Below the pieces are notes generated by a model. It was not told where the DNA came from. It worked only from the letters and a program-made list of their open reading frames with translations, and did not search any database. This document shows positions 35,057 through 45,099 of a stretch of DNA of 47,658 nt, piece after piece (the first letter of the stretch is position 1; each line of letters opens with the position of its first letter). The stretch is from Porticoccaceae bacterium (GTDB lineage Bacteria; Pseudomonadota; Gammaproteobacteria; Pseudomonadales; Porticoccaceae): the NCBI GenBank assembly GCA_023228865.1, contig JALOAH010000025.1, positions 1 to 47,658 of the forward strand, read 5' to 3'. The translations under genes were made by a program, and so were the position numbers.

Positions 35057-36604
35057 TTAGTTGCTGGCGTAAATTTTGAGTTGCTGCCCGGGCTTGATCA
35101 GGCTGTTGGTTGCCAGATCATTCCACGCCATCAGATCGTTGACGGCAACACGAAAACGCTTGGCGATATTGTAGAGGGAGTCCCCTTGTTTCACCTGATA
35201 ATTATTGGCTTGATTCGTTGAGGGCTGGGCGCCTTTGTAAAATTGCAGTGTTTGCCCAGGTTTGATGACAGCGTTGGCATTGAGGTTGTTCCAAACCAGC
35301 AAGTCCTTGGGTTGAATATTATGGGTTTTTGCGATGGACCAGAGGCTGTCACCGGGTTGAACCCTGTACCTGGTTAGAGGGGTTGTGGTCGTAAACGACG
35401 GTTTCGCAGCGGTGAGATTGACTGCCGCCGGGGTTTTCAGAACCTGACCAATTTTGAGAATCGAGTTGCTGTTAAGGTTGTTGATGATCGCCAGCTCTTT
35501 AGTAGACACGCCCTGGGCGCGGGCTATTTTGCTCAGGGTATCTCCTGCTTTAACCCTGTACTGAGATCCCGGTTGCCAGTGCTTTTCCGGAAGCGACGCA
35601 AGGCGATCGAGAAAGTCACTGCTCAGATCAGCAGGGAGAACCAGGTGGTAAGGGCCGCTGGGCGGCGTTGCCCAGCGGGTATAGCCGGGATTGAGTTTGT
35701 AGATGTCGTCGCCACCCATGTCGGCAATTTTCGCTGCCTTGGCTAAATCGATGGGCTTGTCCAGCTTAACAATATCAAAGGAGGGTTTGACGGGAATCGA
35801 CATTCGGTCAATTTCATATTTGTCGGGCTGGGTAATCACTTTCGATAACGCTACCAGGCGGGGCACATAGCGGCGGGTTTCCTGGGGTAGATCCAACGAC
35901 CAGAAATCCGTCTTCAAGCCTTTGCGCTCATTGGCTTCAATCGCCCGCTTTACGGTGCCTGGGCCGCCATTATAGGCGGCAAATGTCAGCAGCCAGTCAC
36001 CCTCAAAACTTTCGTTCAGCAGTTGAATATAGCGGATGGCGGCATCTGTGGATTGAACGATGTCTTTGCGCCCTTCGTACCACTGGCTCTGGTCGAGGCC
36101 GTAGAGATTGCCCGTAGCGGGGATAAACTGCCACAGGCCTGCGGCGCCGCTTGGAGATTCTGCAAATGGGTTGTAAGCGCTTTCGATGAAGGGGAGTAGT
36201 GCGACTTCTGACGGCAAACCGGCATCCAGTACCCGATCCAGTACATAGGGAAGGTAAATGTTGGCGCGTTTCAGGGTGTTGTCGAAATATTTTTGATTGC
36301 TATCCAGCCAGGCCAGTTGGGAGGACACTTTGCGGTCGGGGATGTTATTGCTAAAGGCTAGTTCATTTTCAATGATTGGCCAAATGTCATCGATTTCGGT
36401 GTCGAGGCTGCTTCTTTTTTTGGGGGGGTATTGTTCTGGCTGGCGGTTTTTTGAGCTGACAGCCTTGCTCACTGGCTTGAAAATACTGGCGAATCTAGCC
36501 GTCACACCGGTGGCGGTGTTACTTTCGGAGAGTTGCTGCTGCTGGGCACAACCACTCAGAACAAGAATAGCGATTGCTGTTGAGATCAGAAGGGTAGGCT
36601 TCAT
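35057..36604 (-). CDS. mltD: Membrane-bound lytic murein transglycosylase D
   Basis: Cleaves peptidoglycan glycan strands with formation of 1,6-anhydro ends. 515 aa lipoprotein (LSGC, Cys19). The SLT domain has the catalytic Glu141 in LLPFIESAYNPFA and the SGAAGLWQF block (about 152-160), with YNGGPGTV further on. Three LysM repeats follow at about 349-392, 413-456 and 469-512, each beginning Y-[RQ]-V-x-x-GD[ST]L. E. coli MltD has two, so three is a common variant. It stands upstream of the large intergenic gap and has no close operon partner; the TauE-like gene is 107 bp upstream. Confidence 0.95.
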   Translation of the reverse strand: MKPTLLISTAIAILVLSGCAQQQQLSESNTATGVTARFASIFKPVSKAVSSKNRQPEQYPPKKRSSLDTEIDDIWPIIENELAFSNNIPDRKVSSQLAWLDSNQKYFDNTLKRANIYLPYVLDRVLDAGLPSEVALLPFIESAYNPFAESPSGAAGLWQFIPATGNLYGLDQSQWYEGRKDIVQSTDAAIRYIQLLNESFEGDWLLTFAAYNGGPGTVKRAIEANERKGLKTDFWSLDLPQETRRYVPRLVALSKVITQPDKYEIDRMSIPVKPSFDIVKLDKPIDLAKAAKIADMGGDDIYKLNPGYTRWATPPSGPYHLVLPADLSSDFLDRLASLPEKHWQPGSQYRVKAGDTLSKIARAQGVSTKELAIINNLNSNSILKIGQVLKTPAAVNLTAAKPSFTTTTPLTRYRVQPGDSLWSIAKTHNIQPKDLLVWNNLNANAVIKPGQTLQFYKGAQPSTNQANNYQVKQGDSLYNIAKRFRVAVNDLMAWNDLATNSLIKPGQQLKIYASN

Positions 36605-36711
36605 GCGTACGGTCTGTCTTTATCAGGCACTGGATTCTAACCCGTACTGGCGGTGGGGTAAAGGCCGGGATTCGCCAAATTGAGGATATTGGGTTGCCGC
36701 TGTTTTGGCGA

Positions 36712-37479
36712 TCAGAGGATGCCTTCCCACAATAGCTTGATGCCCACAACCACCAGAAACAGGTAACAAACTTCATAGATCATTTTTTCGCTGACCTTGT
36801 GGAGCAGGAAGTAGCCCATGCGCACGCCAATGGGTGCGAGAGGCATAAGTACCAGTGAAGTGGTCAGGCTGCTGGTGTTGATTTGATTCATCCAGGCGTA
36901 GGGGACCAGTTTGACCAAATTGACCACGCCAAAAAAGAGAGCGAAGGTGGCCATCAGTTTTTTCTTTTCCATTTGCAGGGGTAACAGGTAAACACTCATG
37001 GGGGGGCCGCCGGCATGAATGCCAAAGCTGGTAAATCCCGAGACTGCGCTCCAGATACTGCCCTTGGCGACACTGGTTTTGGCGGGTTTGAGCACGTTTT
37101 TGTGGTGAAAATGGTGAAGGTATTTTTTGCGGTAATAATCGAGGCTGAAGATGAGGGCAATGGCGGCAATCATGATTCTGACGGCATCTTCCGACAGGTA
37201 TCTGAAGGTGAGTGCGCCAATCACCACTCCCAGGATGGCGCCGGGGACGATGATTTTTATTTCACGCATTTCCCATTGGCCACGAAAGCTCCACATGGCC
37301 ATAGCATCCATGGCGACCAGCAGGGGGAGGAGAATCGCCGCGGCCTGGAGTGGTGGCACCGCCAGAGACATCAGGGGCACCGAAAGCAGGGATACGGCGC
37401 CGCCCAGCCCACCTTTTGCCATCGCAAACAGCAGTACGGCGGGAATGGCGCAGAGGTAAAAGAAAGGGTCTGTGATCAT
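36712..37479 (-). CDS. TauE/SafE family sulfite/organosulfonate exporter-like permease
   Basis: 255 aa membrane protein with about eight hydrophobic segments. Typical family features are the early LFAMAKGGLGGAVSLLSVPLM (residue about 17-37, core AKGGLGG) and the repeated motif FTSFGIHAGGPPMSVYLLP in the second half (core HAGGPPM). Substrates in the family range from sulfite and sulfoacetate to unknown anions. No sulfur genes lie nearby to refine this. A terminator separates it from rpoD. Confidence 0.9.
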   Translation of the reverse strand: MITDPFFYLCAIPAVLLFAMAKGGLGGAVSLLSVPLMSLAVPPLQAAAILLPLLVAMDAMAMWSFRGQWEMREIKIIVPGAILGVVIGALTFRYLSEDAVRIMIAAIALIFSLDYYRKKYLHHFHHKNVLKPAKTSVAKGSIWSAVSGFTSFGIHAGGPPMSVYLLPLQMEKKKLMATFALFFGVVNLVKLVPYAWMNQINTSSLTTSLVLMPLAPIGVRMGYFLLHKVSEKMIYEVCYLFLVVVGIKLLWEGIL

Positions 37480-37520
37480 GGGATGTTGCGGGTATCCTCG
37501 AGCTGAATCAGCGCTCTAAG

Positions 37521-37548
37521 AAAAAGGCCGAGGTGAGTCGGCCTTTTT
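37521..37548 (-). terminator. Rho-independent terminator after rpoD
   Basis: AAAAAGGCCGA (37521-37531), a 6-nt loop, TCGGCCTTTTT (37538-37548). On the minus strand the stem ends in a T-run 32 bp past the rpoD stop, closing the rpsU-dnaG-rpoD operon. Being symmetrical it could also act on the plus strand. Confidence 0.93.
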
Positions 37549-37579
37549 CGGTGTTGGCAGCGAGCGCAAAGGCGGGCTG

Positions 37580-39394
37580 TCAGTCCTCCAGGAAGCTGCG
37601 CAGATGCTCTGAACGGGTGGGGTGCCGCAATTTGCGCAGAGCCTTGGCTTCGATCTGGCGAATGCGTTCCCGGGTAACGTCAAATTGTTTGCCCACTTCC
37701 TCAAGGGTGTGGTCGGTGTTCATGTCGATGCCGAAACGCATGCGCAGCACTTTCGCCTCCCTGGCGGTGAGGCCATTGAGTACTTCGCGGGTGGCTTCTG
37801 TCAGGCTCTCATCGGTGGCGGAATCAATCGGCGACATAATGGTGTTGTCTTCGATAAAGTCGCCCAGGTGGGAGTCTTCGTCATCGCCAATGGGGGTTTC
37901 CATAGAAATGGGTTCTTTGGCAATTTTAAGCACTTTGCGGATTTTGTCTTCCGGCATCTCCATGCGTTCGCCCAGCTCTTCCGGGGTGGGTTCGCGCCCC
38001 ATTTCCTGAAGCATCTGGCGGGAAATGCGGTTAAGTTTGTTGATGGTTTCTATCATGTGCACCGGAATGCGGATGGTGCGCGCCTGATCCGCAATGGAGC
38101 GGGTAATGGCCTGGCGAATCCACCAGGTGGCGTAGGTGGAGAATTTGTAGCCGCGACGGTATTCAAATTTGTCGACGGCTTTCATCAGGCCGATGTTGCC
38201 TTCCTGGATCAGATCGAGGAATTGCAGGCCGCGGTTGGTGTATTTTTTGGCAATGGAAATCACCAGGCGCAGGTTCGCTTCGACCATTTCCTTTTTGGCG
38301 CGGCGCGCCTTGGCTTCGCCGATGGACATGCGGCGGTTGATGTCTTTTACCTGGGCAACGGCAATGCCGTGACTCTCTTCCAGGGCCATGAGTTTGCGCT
38401 GGCAGCGGAGAATTTCGTCCTTGAGTTCGTCGAGCTTGCCGGAGTAGCTGTGCTTGGCCTTGATCAGCGCCGGCAGCCACTTTTCGTTGGTCTCGTTGCC
38501 GGGAAAGCTGGCGATAAAATCCTGGCGCGGCATTTTGGCGTGGCGCACACAGAGGAGCATGATGTTGCGCTCTTCCTTGCGGATTTGATCCAGGGCATTT
38601 CTCACTTCCTGAATCAGGGGGTCAAACTGGCGGGGTGTCAGTTTGAGGTATTTGAAAATTTCGCCAAGCTCCTCGAGTTGCTTTTGGGAGGTTTTGTTGT
38701 GGCGGCCGTGGCGGGCAAGGGTGAGCTTGGTTTTTTCGTTTTGCGCGCGCAGGGATTCAAAGCGTTCTCTGGCTTCGTCGAGGTCGAGGCCGTCTTCATC
38801 CCTGTTGGTGTCGTCTTCAACCTCTTCGGTTTCAGCGGCGGCTGCGCTTTGTTCCATGGCTGATGGTACATAGCTCATGGGGTTGAGGTAGCCGCTGATG
38901 ATGTCGCCGAGTTTGCGCTCGCCGGATTCCACCAGGTCGTATTCGCTAAGAATGTGGTCAACCGCAGACGGCCATTCCGCCAGTCCGGACATGAGCTCGC
39001 GCACACCTTCTTCGATGCGTTTGGCAATTTCGATTTCACCCTCGCGGGTGAGCAGCTCGACCGAACCCATTTCCCGCATGTACATGCGCACGGGATCGGT
39101 GGTGCGGTGTTGTTCCGTCTCCACGGCGGCGAGGGCTGCAGCGGCTTCTGCGGCGGCGATTTCGTCGGTGGTGTTGTCGCCGCTGGTGATCAGCAATGTG
39201 TCGGCATCGGGCGCTGTTTCAAAGACGTTGATACCCATGTCGTTGATCATCTGTATGATGTCTTCGACCTGATCCGGATCGGAAATGTCTTCGGGCAGAT
39301 GGTCGTTAACTTCCGCGTAGGTCAGGTAACCCTGTTCACGACCTTTGGCAATAAGTTCTTTGAGACGGGATTGCTGTTGGGGTGAGTCGCTCAT
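37580..39394 (-). CDS. rpoD: RNA polymerase primary sigma factor RpoD (sigma-70)
   Basis: 604 aa (E. coli 613). Region 1.1 occupies residues about 1-80 ([24 protein letters not shown]), region 1.2 starts at [11 protein letters not shown], then the large non-conserved insertion seen in gammaproteobacterial RpoD (about 130-370), region 2 with [15 protein letters not shown], region 3, and region 4.2 ending [16 protein letters not shown]. The last gene of the macromolecular synthesis operon after dnaG (74-bp gap), followed by a strong terminator. Confidence 0.99.
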   Translation of the reverse strand: MSDSPQQQSRLKELIAKGREQGYLTYAEVNDHLPEDISDPDQVEDIIQMINDMGINVFETAPDADTLLITSGDNTTDEIAAAEAAAALAAVETEQHRTTDPVRMYMREMGSVELLTREGEIEIAKRIEEGVRELMSGLAEWPSAVDHILSEYDLVESGERKLGDIISGYLNPMSYVPSAMEQSAAAAETEEVEDDTNRDEDGLDLDEARERFESLRAQNEKTKLTLARHGRHNKTSQKQLEELGEIFKYLKLTPRQFDPLIQEVRNALDQIRKEERNIMLLCVRHAKMPRQDFIASFPGNETNEKWLPALIKAKHSYSGKLDELKDEILRCQRKLMALEESHGIAVAQVKDINRRMSIGEAKARRAKKEMVEANLRLVISIAKKYTNRGLQFLDLIQEGNIGLMKAVDKFEYRRGYKFSTYATWWIRQAITRSIADQARTIRIPVHMIETINKLNRISRQMLQEMGREPTPEELGERMEMPEDKIRKVLKIAKEPISMETPIGDDEDSHLGDFIEDNTIMSPIDSATDESLTEATREVLNGLTAREAKVLRMRFGIDMNTDHTLEEVGKQFDVTRERIRQIEAKALRKLRHPTRSEHLRSFLED

Positions 39395-39468
39395 AGTTGT
39401 CCGATGTCAGTTTTGGGAGGGTTGAAAACAAACGCGCGATTATACTGGATAATGGTGGGCTTGTCCTG

Positions 39469-41496
39469 CTACTTCAAGGGTAGATCAGGTTTTAATTTTT
39501 TGCCTGCTGCTGATGTAAGTGCCTGTTTAATAAGTTGATATAGTTCATTTTTTTCTTCGTTGGTGAGCAGGCTCTGGAGTCTAGTAATCTGCTTGCGGTC
39601 GTTGGCGTCGAGATTGGGCTTGGCAAGAATGGCTTCGAGGCGCTGGCGCGGCGGTTTGTTGCTTTCAATTTCGTCCTGGAGGTGGCGGCACAGATCCATA
39701 AATTCGCCGAGGTTGTCCCGCAGCGGCAGGGCGGTGGCAATAAACATGTCTGCGGCAGCAATTCTGGCGAGAGCCTCCCCTTTGTCAGCGCCGTAAATGC
39801 CCCGCCAGTAGCCGAGAATATGGTTGAGGGTATAGTGGGGATTTTCATCCAGCAGGGCGCAGAGATCGACAAGCATTTCCGCATCGGGATCGTCGAGGGC
39901 GGCAAGACCTTCCATAGATTCGAGCTTGAGCCTCAACTCTGGCATATGGAGAAGCATCAAAATCAAGCGGCGCAGAGGCGATAATTTCAGGCGCCTGGCG
40001 GTGGTTGTTGTGATTCCCTGGCTCGCTCCGGGTTGACGATTCGAGGGTTCAAAGTGCAGGTCATTGCCGGAATAGTCGTCGTAATCCCCTCGATCATAGG
40101 GGGCAGAATCTGCATCGGGGAAATCGGCATAATTGGCGTAGTCGCCGGGCAGTGAATTCGTCGTCTCCCCTTCGAGCGGGCTGGCGTCCGGTTTTGTCGG
40201 CGGCGCGATAATGGCTGCCAGGCTGTCGGTGTCCATATCCGTGCGTTTTGCCAGTTCTTTTAGCATCAGCTGGTAAAAAACGCCGCGGGGAATGCGGTTG
40301 ATCAGGGGAGCGGCCAGCTGGCTGAGGCGCGCCTTGCCGTCCATGGTGCTGGTATCGATATTTTGTTGCAGGTTGGCAAAAAGAAATTCAGACAGGGGTT
40401 GGGCGCAATCAATTAGCTTGTTAAAGCCGTCCTTGCCCAGTTTGCGCACCAGTGTGTCGGGATCCTCGCCTTCGGGCAAAAACAAAAAGCGGGCGCTTTT
40501 GCCGTCTTCCATTACCGGCAGGCAGGTTTCCATGGCGCGCAACGCTGCGCGTCTGCCCGCCTCGTCGCCATCAAAGCAGAAAATGACATCGCTGGTGTAG
40601 CGAAACAGCTTTTCGAGATGATCCGTTGTCGCTGCAGTGCCCAGTGTGGCCACTGTGTTATGAATGCCGTGTTGGGCGAGGGCGACCACATCCATGTAAC
40701 CCTCAACCACCATCAGGGCGCGAATTTCTCCCAATGCCTTATGGGCTTCGTAAAGCCCGTAGAGTTCACGGCCTTTGTGGTAGACGGCAGTTTCGGGAGA
40801 GTTGAGGTATTTGGGCTTGCTGTCGTCGAGGACGCGACCGCCAAAACCAATAGTGCGGCCACGGGTGTCGCGAATGGGAAAAATAATCCGGTTGCGAAAA
40901 CGGTCGTAAACCCGATTATTGCTGTCTTCTTTGCGAATCACCAGGCCCGCCTCCATGAGCAGGCCGACATCTTCATCGTTGTGACAGAGACGGTTGATCA
41001 GGTTGTCCCAGCCGGGGGGCGCGAACCCTATTCCAAAAGTGCGTGATATTTCTCCGCTAAGTCCTCGTTTTTTAAGGTAATCAATGGGTATTTTTGCTTC
41101 CGGATGATGCTTGAGTTGCTGGCGGTAATAGCGATCCGCTTCGCCGAGGATGGCATAGAGTTTGCGGCGCTGGCTGTCTGCGGCGGCGTCCCGTGGCTCC
41201 TCTTTCGGCACATCCATGCCGCACTGTCGCGCCAGGGTTTCCACTGCTTCGGGAAAATTGACATGGTCGTGATCCATGACAAAACCGATGGCGTTGCCGC
41301 CGGCGCCACAACCAAAGCAGTAGAAAAACTGTTTATCGGGGCTGACGGAAAAGGAGGGGGTTTTTTCATCATGGAAAGGGCAGCGGGCAGAATAGTTTTT
41401 GCCGGATTTGCGCAGATCTATACGTGCGCTGACCACATCGACAATATCAATCCTGTCGAGCAGGTCATCGATAAAGGGCTGTGGAATTCTTGCCAT
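39469..41496 (-). CDS. dnaG: DNA primase DnaG
   Basis: Synthesises RNA primers for replication. From the ATG at 41496 (MARIPQPFID) the protein is 675 aa; an upstream in-frame extension to 41718 is non-homologous and rejected. The CHC2 zinc-binding domain has Cys39, His42, Cys60 and Cys63. The TOPRIM catalytic core shows VVEGYMDVVAL and CFDGDEAGRRAA. The linker near residues 430-490 is longer and more acidic and Asp/Tyr-rich than in E. coli, and the C-terminal helicase-interacting domain follows. Second-last gene of the rpsU operon. Confidence 0.98.
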   Translation of the reverse strand: MARIPQPFIDDLLDRIDIVDVVSARIDLRKSGKNYSARCPFHDEKTPSFSVSPDKQFFYCFGCGAGGNAIGFVMDHDHVNFPEAVETLARQCGMDVPKEEPRDAAADSQRRKLYAILGEADRYYRQQLKHHPEAKIPIDYLKKRGLSGEISRTFGIGFAPPGWDNLINRLCHNDEDVGLLMEAGLVIRKEDSNNRVYDRFRNRIIFPIRDTRGRTIGFGGRVLDDSKPKYLNSPETAVYHKGRELYGLYEAHKALGEIRALMVVEGYMDVVALAQHGIHNTVATLGTAATTDHLEKLFRYTSDVIFCFDGDEAGRRAALRAMETCLPVMEDGKSARFLFLPEGEDPDTLVRKLGKDGFNKLIDCAQPLSEFLFANLQQNIDTSTMDGKARLSQLAAPLINRIPRGVFYQLMLKELAKRTDMDTDSLAAIIAPPTKPDASPLEGETTNSLPGDYANYADFPDADSAPYDRGDYDDYSGNDLHFEPSNRQPGASQGITTTTARRLKLSPLRRLILMLLHMPELRLKLESMEGLAALDDPDAEMLVDLCALLDENPHYTLNHILGYWRGIYGADKGEALARIAAADMFIATALPLRDNLGEFMDLCRHLQDEIESNKPPRQRLEAILAKPNLDANDRKQITRLQSLLTNEEKNELYQLIKQALTSAAGKKLKPDLPLK

Positions 41497-41677
41497 TGAT
41501 TTCCCTGATAAATCGATTGCGGGTTCAGAGTCTAGCCAGTCTGGCGTATTCGGAAAAGTCTCGAATGGCGCTACAGTCGATAAGCGCAGGCGGGCAACAA
41601 AATGGCTGGGGGGTGCCCATTTTGTTGTCGAGCCCATACAGGGTGCGCTGCCGAAGGCGGGGCGCGGGTCGAAAGCG

Positions 41678-42118
41678 CTACAGACGGGCTTTAATGGCCT
41701 GGCTGACTGCGCCGACATCGGCGCGACCCTGAATTTGTGGCTTTAGAATGGCCATGACCTTGCCCATGTCCTTCATGGATTCGGCGCCGGATGCGGCAAT
41801 GGCGTCGCTAATGAGTTTGTCGAGCTCTTCCTGGCTGAGGGGTTGCGGCAGAAAAGACTGGATCACTTCCACTTCCGCCTGCTCTTTGTCGGCGAGTTCC
41901 TGGCGGCCGGCGTTTTGGTACTGTTGAATGGAGTCGCGGCGCTGCTTGAGCATTTTGTCGAGGATAACCAGGGCGCGGGCGTCGTCGACGTCGATGCGCT
42001 CGTCAACTTCAATGCGTTTAATGTCTGCCAGGATCAGGCGAATGGCGCCAAGACGTTCTTTGTCTTTGGCCTTCATGGCAGTTTTCATGGCTTCTGTTAT
42101 TGTGGCCTTGATGGTCAT
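41678..42118 (-). CDS. GatB/YqeY domain-containing protein
   Basis: 146 aa, starting at the ATG at 42118 (AGGA 8 nt upstream); a longer in-frame start overlaps the preceding terminator and is rejected. The whole protein is the YqeY domain, helical and homologous to the tRNA-binding tail of GatB, with conserved KAKDKERLGAIRLI near the N-terminus and SMKDMGKVMAIL near the C-terminus. Function is unproven, probably tRNA-related. Position between rpsU and dnaG is common in gammaproteobacteria. Confidence 0.95.
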   Translation of the reverse strand: MTIKATITEAMKTAMKAKDKERLGAIRLILADIKRIEVDERIDVDDARALVILDKMLKQRRDSIQQYQNAGRQELADKEQAEVEVIQSFLPQPLSQEELDKLISDAIAASGAESMKDMGKVMAILKPQIQGRADVGAVSQAIKARL

Positions 42119-42144
42119 GGCATGGTTCCTGCGGGTGTTGAAAC

Positions 42145-42170
42145 AAAAAACGCCGATAGGGATCGGCGTT
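42145..42170 (-). terminator. Internal terminator between rpsU and yqeY-like gene
   Basis: AACGCCGAT and ATCGGCGTT form a 9-bp stem with a 4-nt loop; on the minus strand a six-T run follows (42145-42150). This matches the well-known partial terminator after rpsU in E. coli that lowers dnaG and rpoD expression relative to rpsU. Confidence 0.9.
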
Positions 42171-42195
42171 TCTGCGGTCAATCGCGGAGGATTGA

Positions 42196-42411
42196 TCAGT
42201 ACATGCGAACGAACTTGCGGGACTCCCGCGAGACTTTCTTGGCGTGGCGCTTAACAGCGGCGGCCGCCTTACGCTTGCGTGCCCAGGTGGGTTTCTCATA
42301 AAACTCGCGGCGGCGAACTTCAGCGAGAACGCCTGCTTTTTCACAGGAGCGCTTGAAGCGGCGCAGAGCTACGTCGAAAGGTTCGTTTTCTTTAATGCGT
42401 ACTGAAGGCAT
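42196..42411 (-). CDS. rpsU: 30S ribosomal protein S21
   Basis: 71 aa, starting [20 protein letters not shown] at the ATG at 42411; an extension to 42492 is not homologous. The basic C-terminal helix ([20 protein letters not shown]) is characteristic of bacterial S21. First gene of the macromolecular synthesis operon, divergent from tsaD, as is usual. Confidence 0.99.
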   Translation of the reverse strand: MPSVRIKENEPFDVALRRFKRSCEKAGVLAEVRRREFYEKPTWARKRKAAAAVKRHAKKVSRESRKFVRMY

Positions 42412-42481
42412 GTATCCTCTTTCCCAATTTTTGCTGCGTTTTAAGGTTTGTGTAGCATTTAAGCCACTATTAAGGCCGCGT

Positions 42482-42510
42482 ATTCTATACACTTATATCC
42501 TTTGGTGCAA
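42482..42510 (-). promoter_or_regulatory. Predicted sigma-70 promoter of rpsU
   Basis: On the minus strand: -35 TTGCAC (42505-42510), 17-bp spacer, -10 TAGAAT (42482-42487), followed by a GC-rich discriminator (ACGCGGCC), a feature of stringently controlled translation genes. About 70 bp upstream of the rpsU ATG. Confidence 0.6.
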
Positions 42511-42660
42511 AGGTTTTGTGGCATTATCCCGGCGGGGAATGGCAATGCTTTGTGATTGTCTAACTGATTGAATTTAGTGGTTTTATTGGTTTTTAGCCAT
42601 TATTATGGCGGACTTTGTCTCTTTGGCGATGGAATTTAGCGCAATTTTGTGGGTAATGGC

Positions 42661-43692
42661 ATGCGGGTTTTGGGTATAGAAACATCCTGTGATGAGACAG
42701 GAGTTGCTGTTTATGACAGCGAGTTGGGGCTGTTGTCCCATGCGCTGTACTCCCAGGTGAAAGTTCATGCGGAGTATGGCGGCGTTGTTCCGGAGTTGGC
42801 TTCCCGGGATCATGTGCGCAAAATTTTGCCCCTGATTCGGCGGGTTCTGGAGGAATCAAGCAGTAGTCGCGGCAGTATTGAAGGAGTTGCCTATACGTCG
42901 GGTCCCGGCTTGGTGGGGGCACTCATGGTGGGGGGGAGTGTCGCCCGTTCGCTGGCCTATGCCTGGCAGGTTCCGGCAATAGGGGTTCATCATATGGAGG
43001 GTCATTTACTCGCCCCCATGCTGGAGGAAAATCCGCCTTCCTTTCCTTTTGTCGCCCTATTGGTCTCCGGGGGGCACACTCAGTTGGTGGCGGTGAAGGC
43101 CATTGGTGACTATCAGATTTTGGGTGAGTCGGTGGACGATGCCGCCGGTGAGGCGTTTGATAAGGCGGCGAAAATGCTCGATCTGGATTATCCCGGCGGT
43201 CCGCGGTTAGCCAGGCTCGCCGAGAAGGGCAACGCTGGGCGCTTTCGCTTTCCCCGCCCCATGACGGATCGCCCCGGCCTGGATTTCAGTTTTTCAGGCT
43301 TGAAAACCTTTACCCTGAATACGGTTGCCGATCACAAACAGAGCGATGGCTTGCCAGATGAACAGACCATGGCAGATATTGCCTATGCTTTTCAGGATGC
43401 TGTCGTCGATACTCTGGTCATTAAGTGTCGCCGGGCTATCGAGCACACAGGGCTGAAAACCCTGGTCATTGCCGGTGGCGTTTCCGCCAACCTTGAGCTG
43501 AGAAAACGCTTGGAAAAATCCCTGGCAAAACAAAATGCCAATGTTTTTTACGCTCGCAACGAGTTTTGTACCGACAATGGCGCCATGATTGCCTACGCTG
43601 GCTGTCAGCGTCTTCTCGCCGGGCAGTGCGACGATCTGGCGGTTCGCGCTGTGCCGCGATGGCCGCTGGACACTCTTTCCGGGTTGGATTGA
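42661..43692 (+). CDS. tsaD: tRNA N6-adenosine threonylcarbamoyltransferase TsaD
   Basis: Catalytic subunit for t6A37 formation in tRNAs reading ANN codons. The ATG at 42661 gives 343 aa starting [14 protein letters not shown]. Metal-binding HHMEGH has His111 and His115; other family blocks are [12 protein letters not shown] (80-91), [10 protein letters not shown], and the C-terminal [10 protein letters not shown] with the third metal ligand. Divergent from rpsU and followed by folB after 51 bp. Confidence 0.98.
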   Translation: MRVLGIETSCDETGVAVYDSELGLLSHALYSQVKVHAEYGGVVPELASRDHVRKILPLIRRVLEESSSSRGSIEGVAYTSGPGLVGALMVGGSVARSLAYAWQVPAIGVHHMEGHLLAPMLEENPPSFPFVALLVSGGHTQLVAVKAIGDYQILGESVDDAAGEAFDKAAKMLDLDYPGGPRLARLAEKGNAGRFRFPRPMTDRPGLDFSFSGLKTFTLNTVADHKQSDGLPDEQTMADIAYAFQDAVVDTLVIKCRRAIEHTGLKTLVIAGGVSANLELRKRLEKSLAKQNANVFYARNEFCTDNGAMIAYAGCQRLLAGQCDDLAVRAVPRWPLDTLSGLD

Positions 43693-43743
43693 GGTGTCAG
43701 TGCGCTGTCTGAACGGTGACAAAAAATAAAAGGAAAATCATTG

Positions 43744-44100
43744 ATGGATATTGTCTATATTCGCGATCTTTACATTGACACTATCATTGGCGTTTTCGAC
43801 TGGGAGCGCGAAGTCAAGCAGCGACTTGTCTTTGATCTCGAGATGGCCACCGATATTCGCCGCGCCAGCCAAACCGATAATCTTGACTTTGCTCTCGACT
43901 ACTATGGAATTTCAAACCGTGTTACCCAGTTTGTTGAGCGGAGCCGCTGCTTGCTGGTGGAGCGCCTTGCCGAAGAGGTTGCCGATTTGATCATGACGGA
44001 ATTTGCCGTTCCCTGGCTAAAATTGCGACTGGGAAAGCCCGGCGCTGTCAAAAATGCCCGCGATGTCGGCTTGATCATTGAGCGGGGGAGCAAACCCTGA
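43744..44100 (+). CDS. folB: Dihydroneopterin aldolase
   Basis: Folate pathway enzyme converting dihydroneopterin to 6-hydroxymethyl-dihydropterin and glycolaldehyde. 118 aa from the ATG at 43744 (AAAGGA upstream). Shows DIVYIRDLYIDTIIGVFDWERE, with the tunnel-fold substrate residues (core IIGVFDWERE), LDYYGIS with the conserved Tyr near 55, and the catalytic Lys near residue 100 (LGKPGAVKNA). Its stop overlaps the folK start by one base, coupling consecutive pathway steps. Confidence 0.96.
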   Translation: MDIVYIRDLYIDTIIGVFDWEREVKQRLVFDLEMATDIRRASQTDNLDFALDYYGISNRVTQFVERSRCLLVERLAEEVADLIMTEFAVPWLKLRLGKPGAVKNARDVGLIIERGSKP

Positions 44101-44615
44101 TGGCGCAAGTATTTGTGGGTATAGGCAGCAATATTGAGCGAACAACCCATATTGCCGCCTGCCTTGATGCGCTGGCGCAGCATTTTGACCATCTTGTCTT
44201 GTCGTCAGTTTACGAGAGCGAGGCGATTGGCTTTAGCGGCGATAATTTTTATAACCTGGTTGCCGGCTTTGACAGCAATCTTGCCATTGGCGAGCTTTCC
44301 CGGCTGTTGCGTTCTATTGAAAGCGACAATGGCCGCACCAGAAGGGAATCCAAATTTAGTGGCAGATCCCTGGATATTGATATTCTCATCTATGACAGGA
44401 TTGTCGGTGTGGTTGACAACGTACAGCTGCCACGGCAGGAAATCCTCGAAAATGCCTTTGTACTTCAGCCCCTGGCGGAGCTGGTTCCCGGCCTGGTTCA
44501 TCCGTTAACCGGCATCAGTTACGGGGAGCACTGGCAAAATTACGATCAGGGCAGCCAGAAGCTTTGGCGAATTGACTTCTGGTGGCGGGGCGCGCCCATT
44601 TCCGTGCGAGGATAA
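44100..44615 (+). CDS. folK: 2-amino-4-hydroxy-6-hydroxymethyldihydropteridine diphosphokinase
   Basis: Transfers pyrophosphate from ATP to the FolB product. 171 aa with the HPPK signature SGRSLDIDILIYD (about 87-99), in which the two Asp bind Mg, preceded by NFYNLVAGF and RTRRESKF. The N-terminal VFVGIGSNI is typical. Overlaps folB by one base (TGATG). Confidence 0.97.
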   Translation: MAQVFVGIGSNIERTTHIAACLDALAQHFDHLVLSSVYESEAIGFSGDNFYNLVAGFDSNLAIGELSRLLRSIESDNGRTRRESKFSGRSLDIDILIYDRIVGVVDNVQLPRQEILENAFVLQPLAELVPGLVHPLTGISYGEHWQNYDQGSQKLWRIDFWWRGAPISVRG

Positions 44616-44679
44616 GTGTATCGCCAACGGTCAGTTGCCCCGGAGATTGATCGATACAGACTCAAATCCGGGCTGATGG

Positions 44680-45009
44680 TTATTGGCGGCTGGCGCACTC
44701 AATGCAAAGGTTGGTATAGGGCACGGCCCTGAGGCGTTCGAGGCTGATATCGCCGCCGCATTGGCTGCAAATAGTGTATTCCCGGTTGGCAATGCGCTCC
44801 AGAGCCAGGCCCACTTTGTTGAGTTCATCCCGGGATTCGTTGCCTATGGCCTGAATGACTTCGTCATTCTGGCGCTCCTGAGCCTGTTCTGACCAGTCGG
44901 AGGAGTGTGCGGCGGTAACGTCTTTTTTGACGCTTTCCAGGCGCACCAATAATTCTTGTTGGCGTGACCGCAGTTGGGCTTCAATATCCTGAATTTGCGT
45001 CTGGTTCAT
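44680..45009 (-). CDS. TraR/DksA-family zinc-finger protein
   Basis: 109 aa. A helical N-terminal part (about 5-75) is followed by a C4 zinc finger with Cys81, Cys84, Cys102 and Cys105. It is shorter than DksA (about 150 aa) and the acidic DxxDxA coiled-coil tip of DksA is not evident; it resembles the small DksA-like proteins of unknown or secondary-channel regulatory function. It faces folK convergently and is downstream of hsp20 on the same strand with a hairpin between. Confidence 0.88.
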   Translation of the reverse strand: MNQTQIQDIEAQLRSRQQELLVRLESVKKDVTAAHSSDWSEQAQERQNDEVIQAIGNESRDELNKVGLALERIANREYTICSQCGGDISLERLRAVPYTNLCIECASRQ

Positions 45010-45038
45010 GGTTGTCCTTTTATGGGATTAAAAATGTA

Positions 45039-45079
45039 GACTGCCATTACCTGGGTTTGCCGCCCAGATAACAGCAGTC
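45039..45079 (-). terminator. Long imperfect hairpin after hsp20
   Basis: GACTGC (45039-45044) pairs with GCAGTC (45074-45079); inside, TTACCTGGG pairs with CCCAGATAA with one mismatch around a 7-nt loop. On the minus strand, ACATTTTTAA follows within a few bases. It probably ends the hsp20 transcript before the DksA-like gene. Confidence 0.6.
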
Positions 45080-45099
45080 AATAGGGTGTCAAGGCAGTG

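Noticed and set aside
37622..38863. Plus-strand frame of 413 codons opposite rpoD
   Set aside because: Rich in Phe, Gly and Ala runs typical of antisense of acidic/basic helical coding sequence; rpoD on the minus strand is certain.
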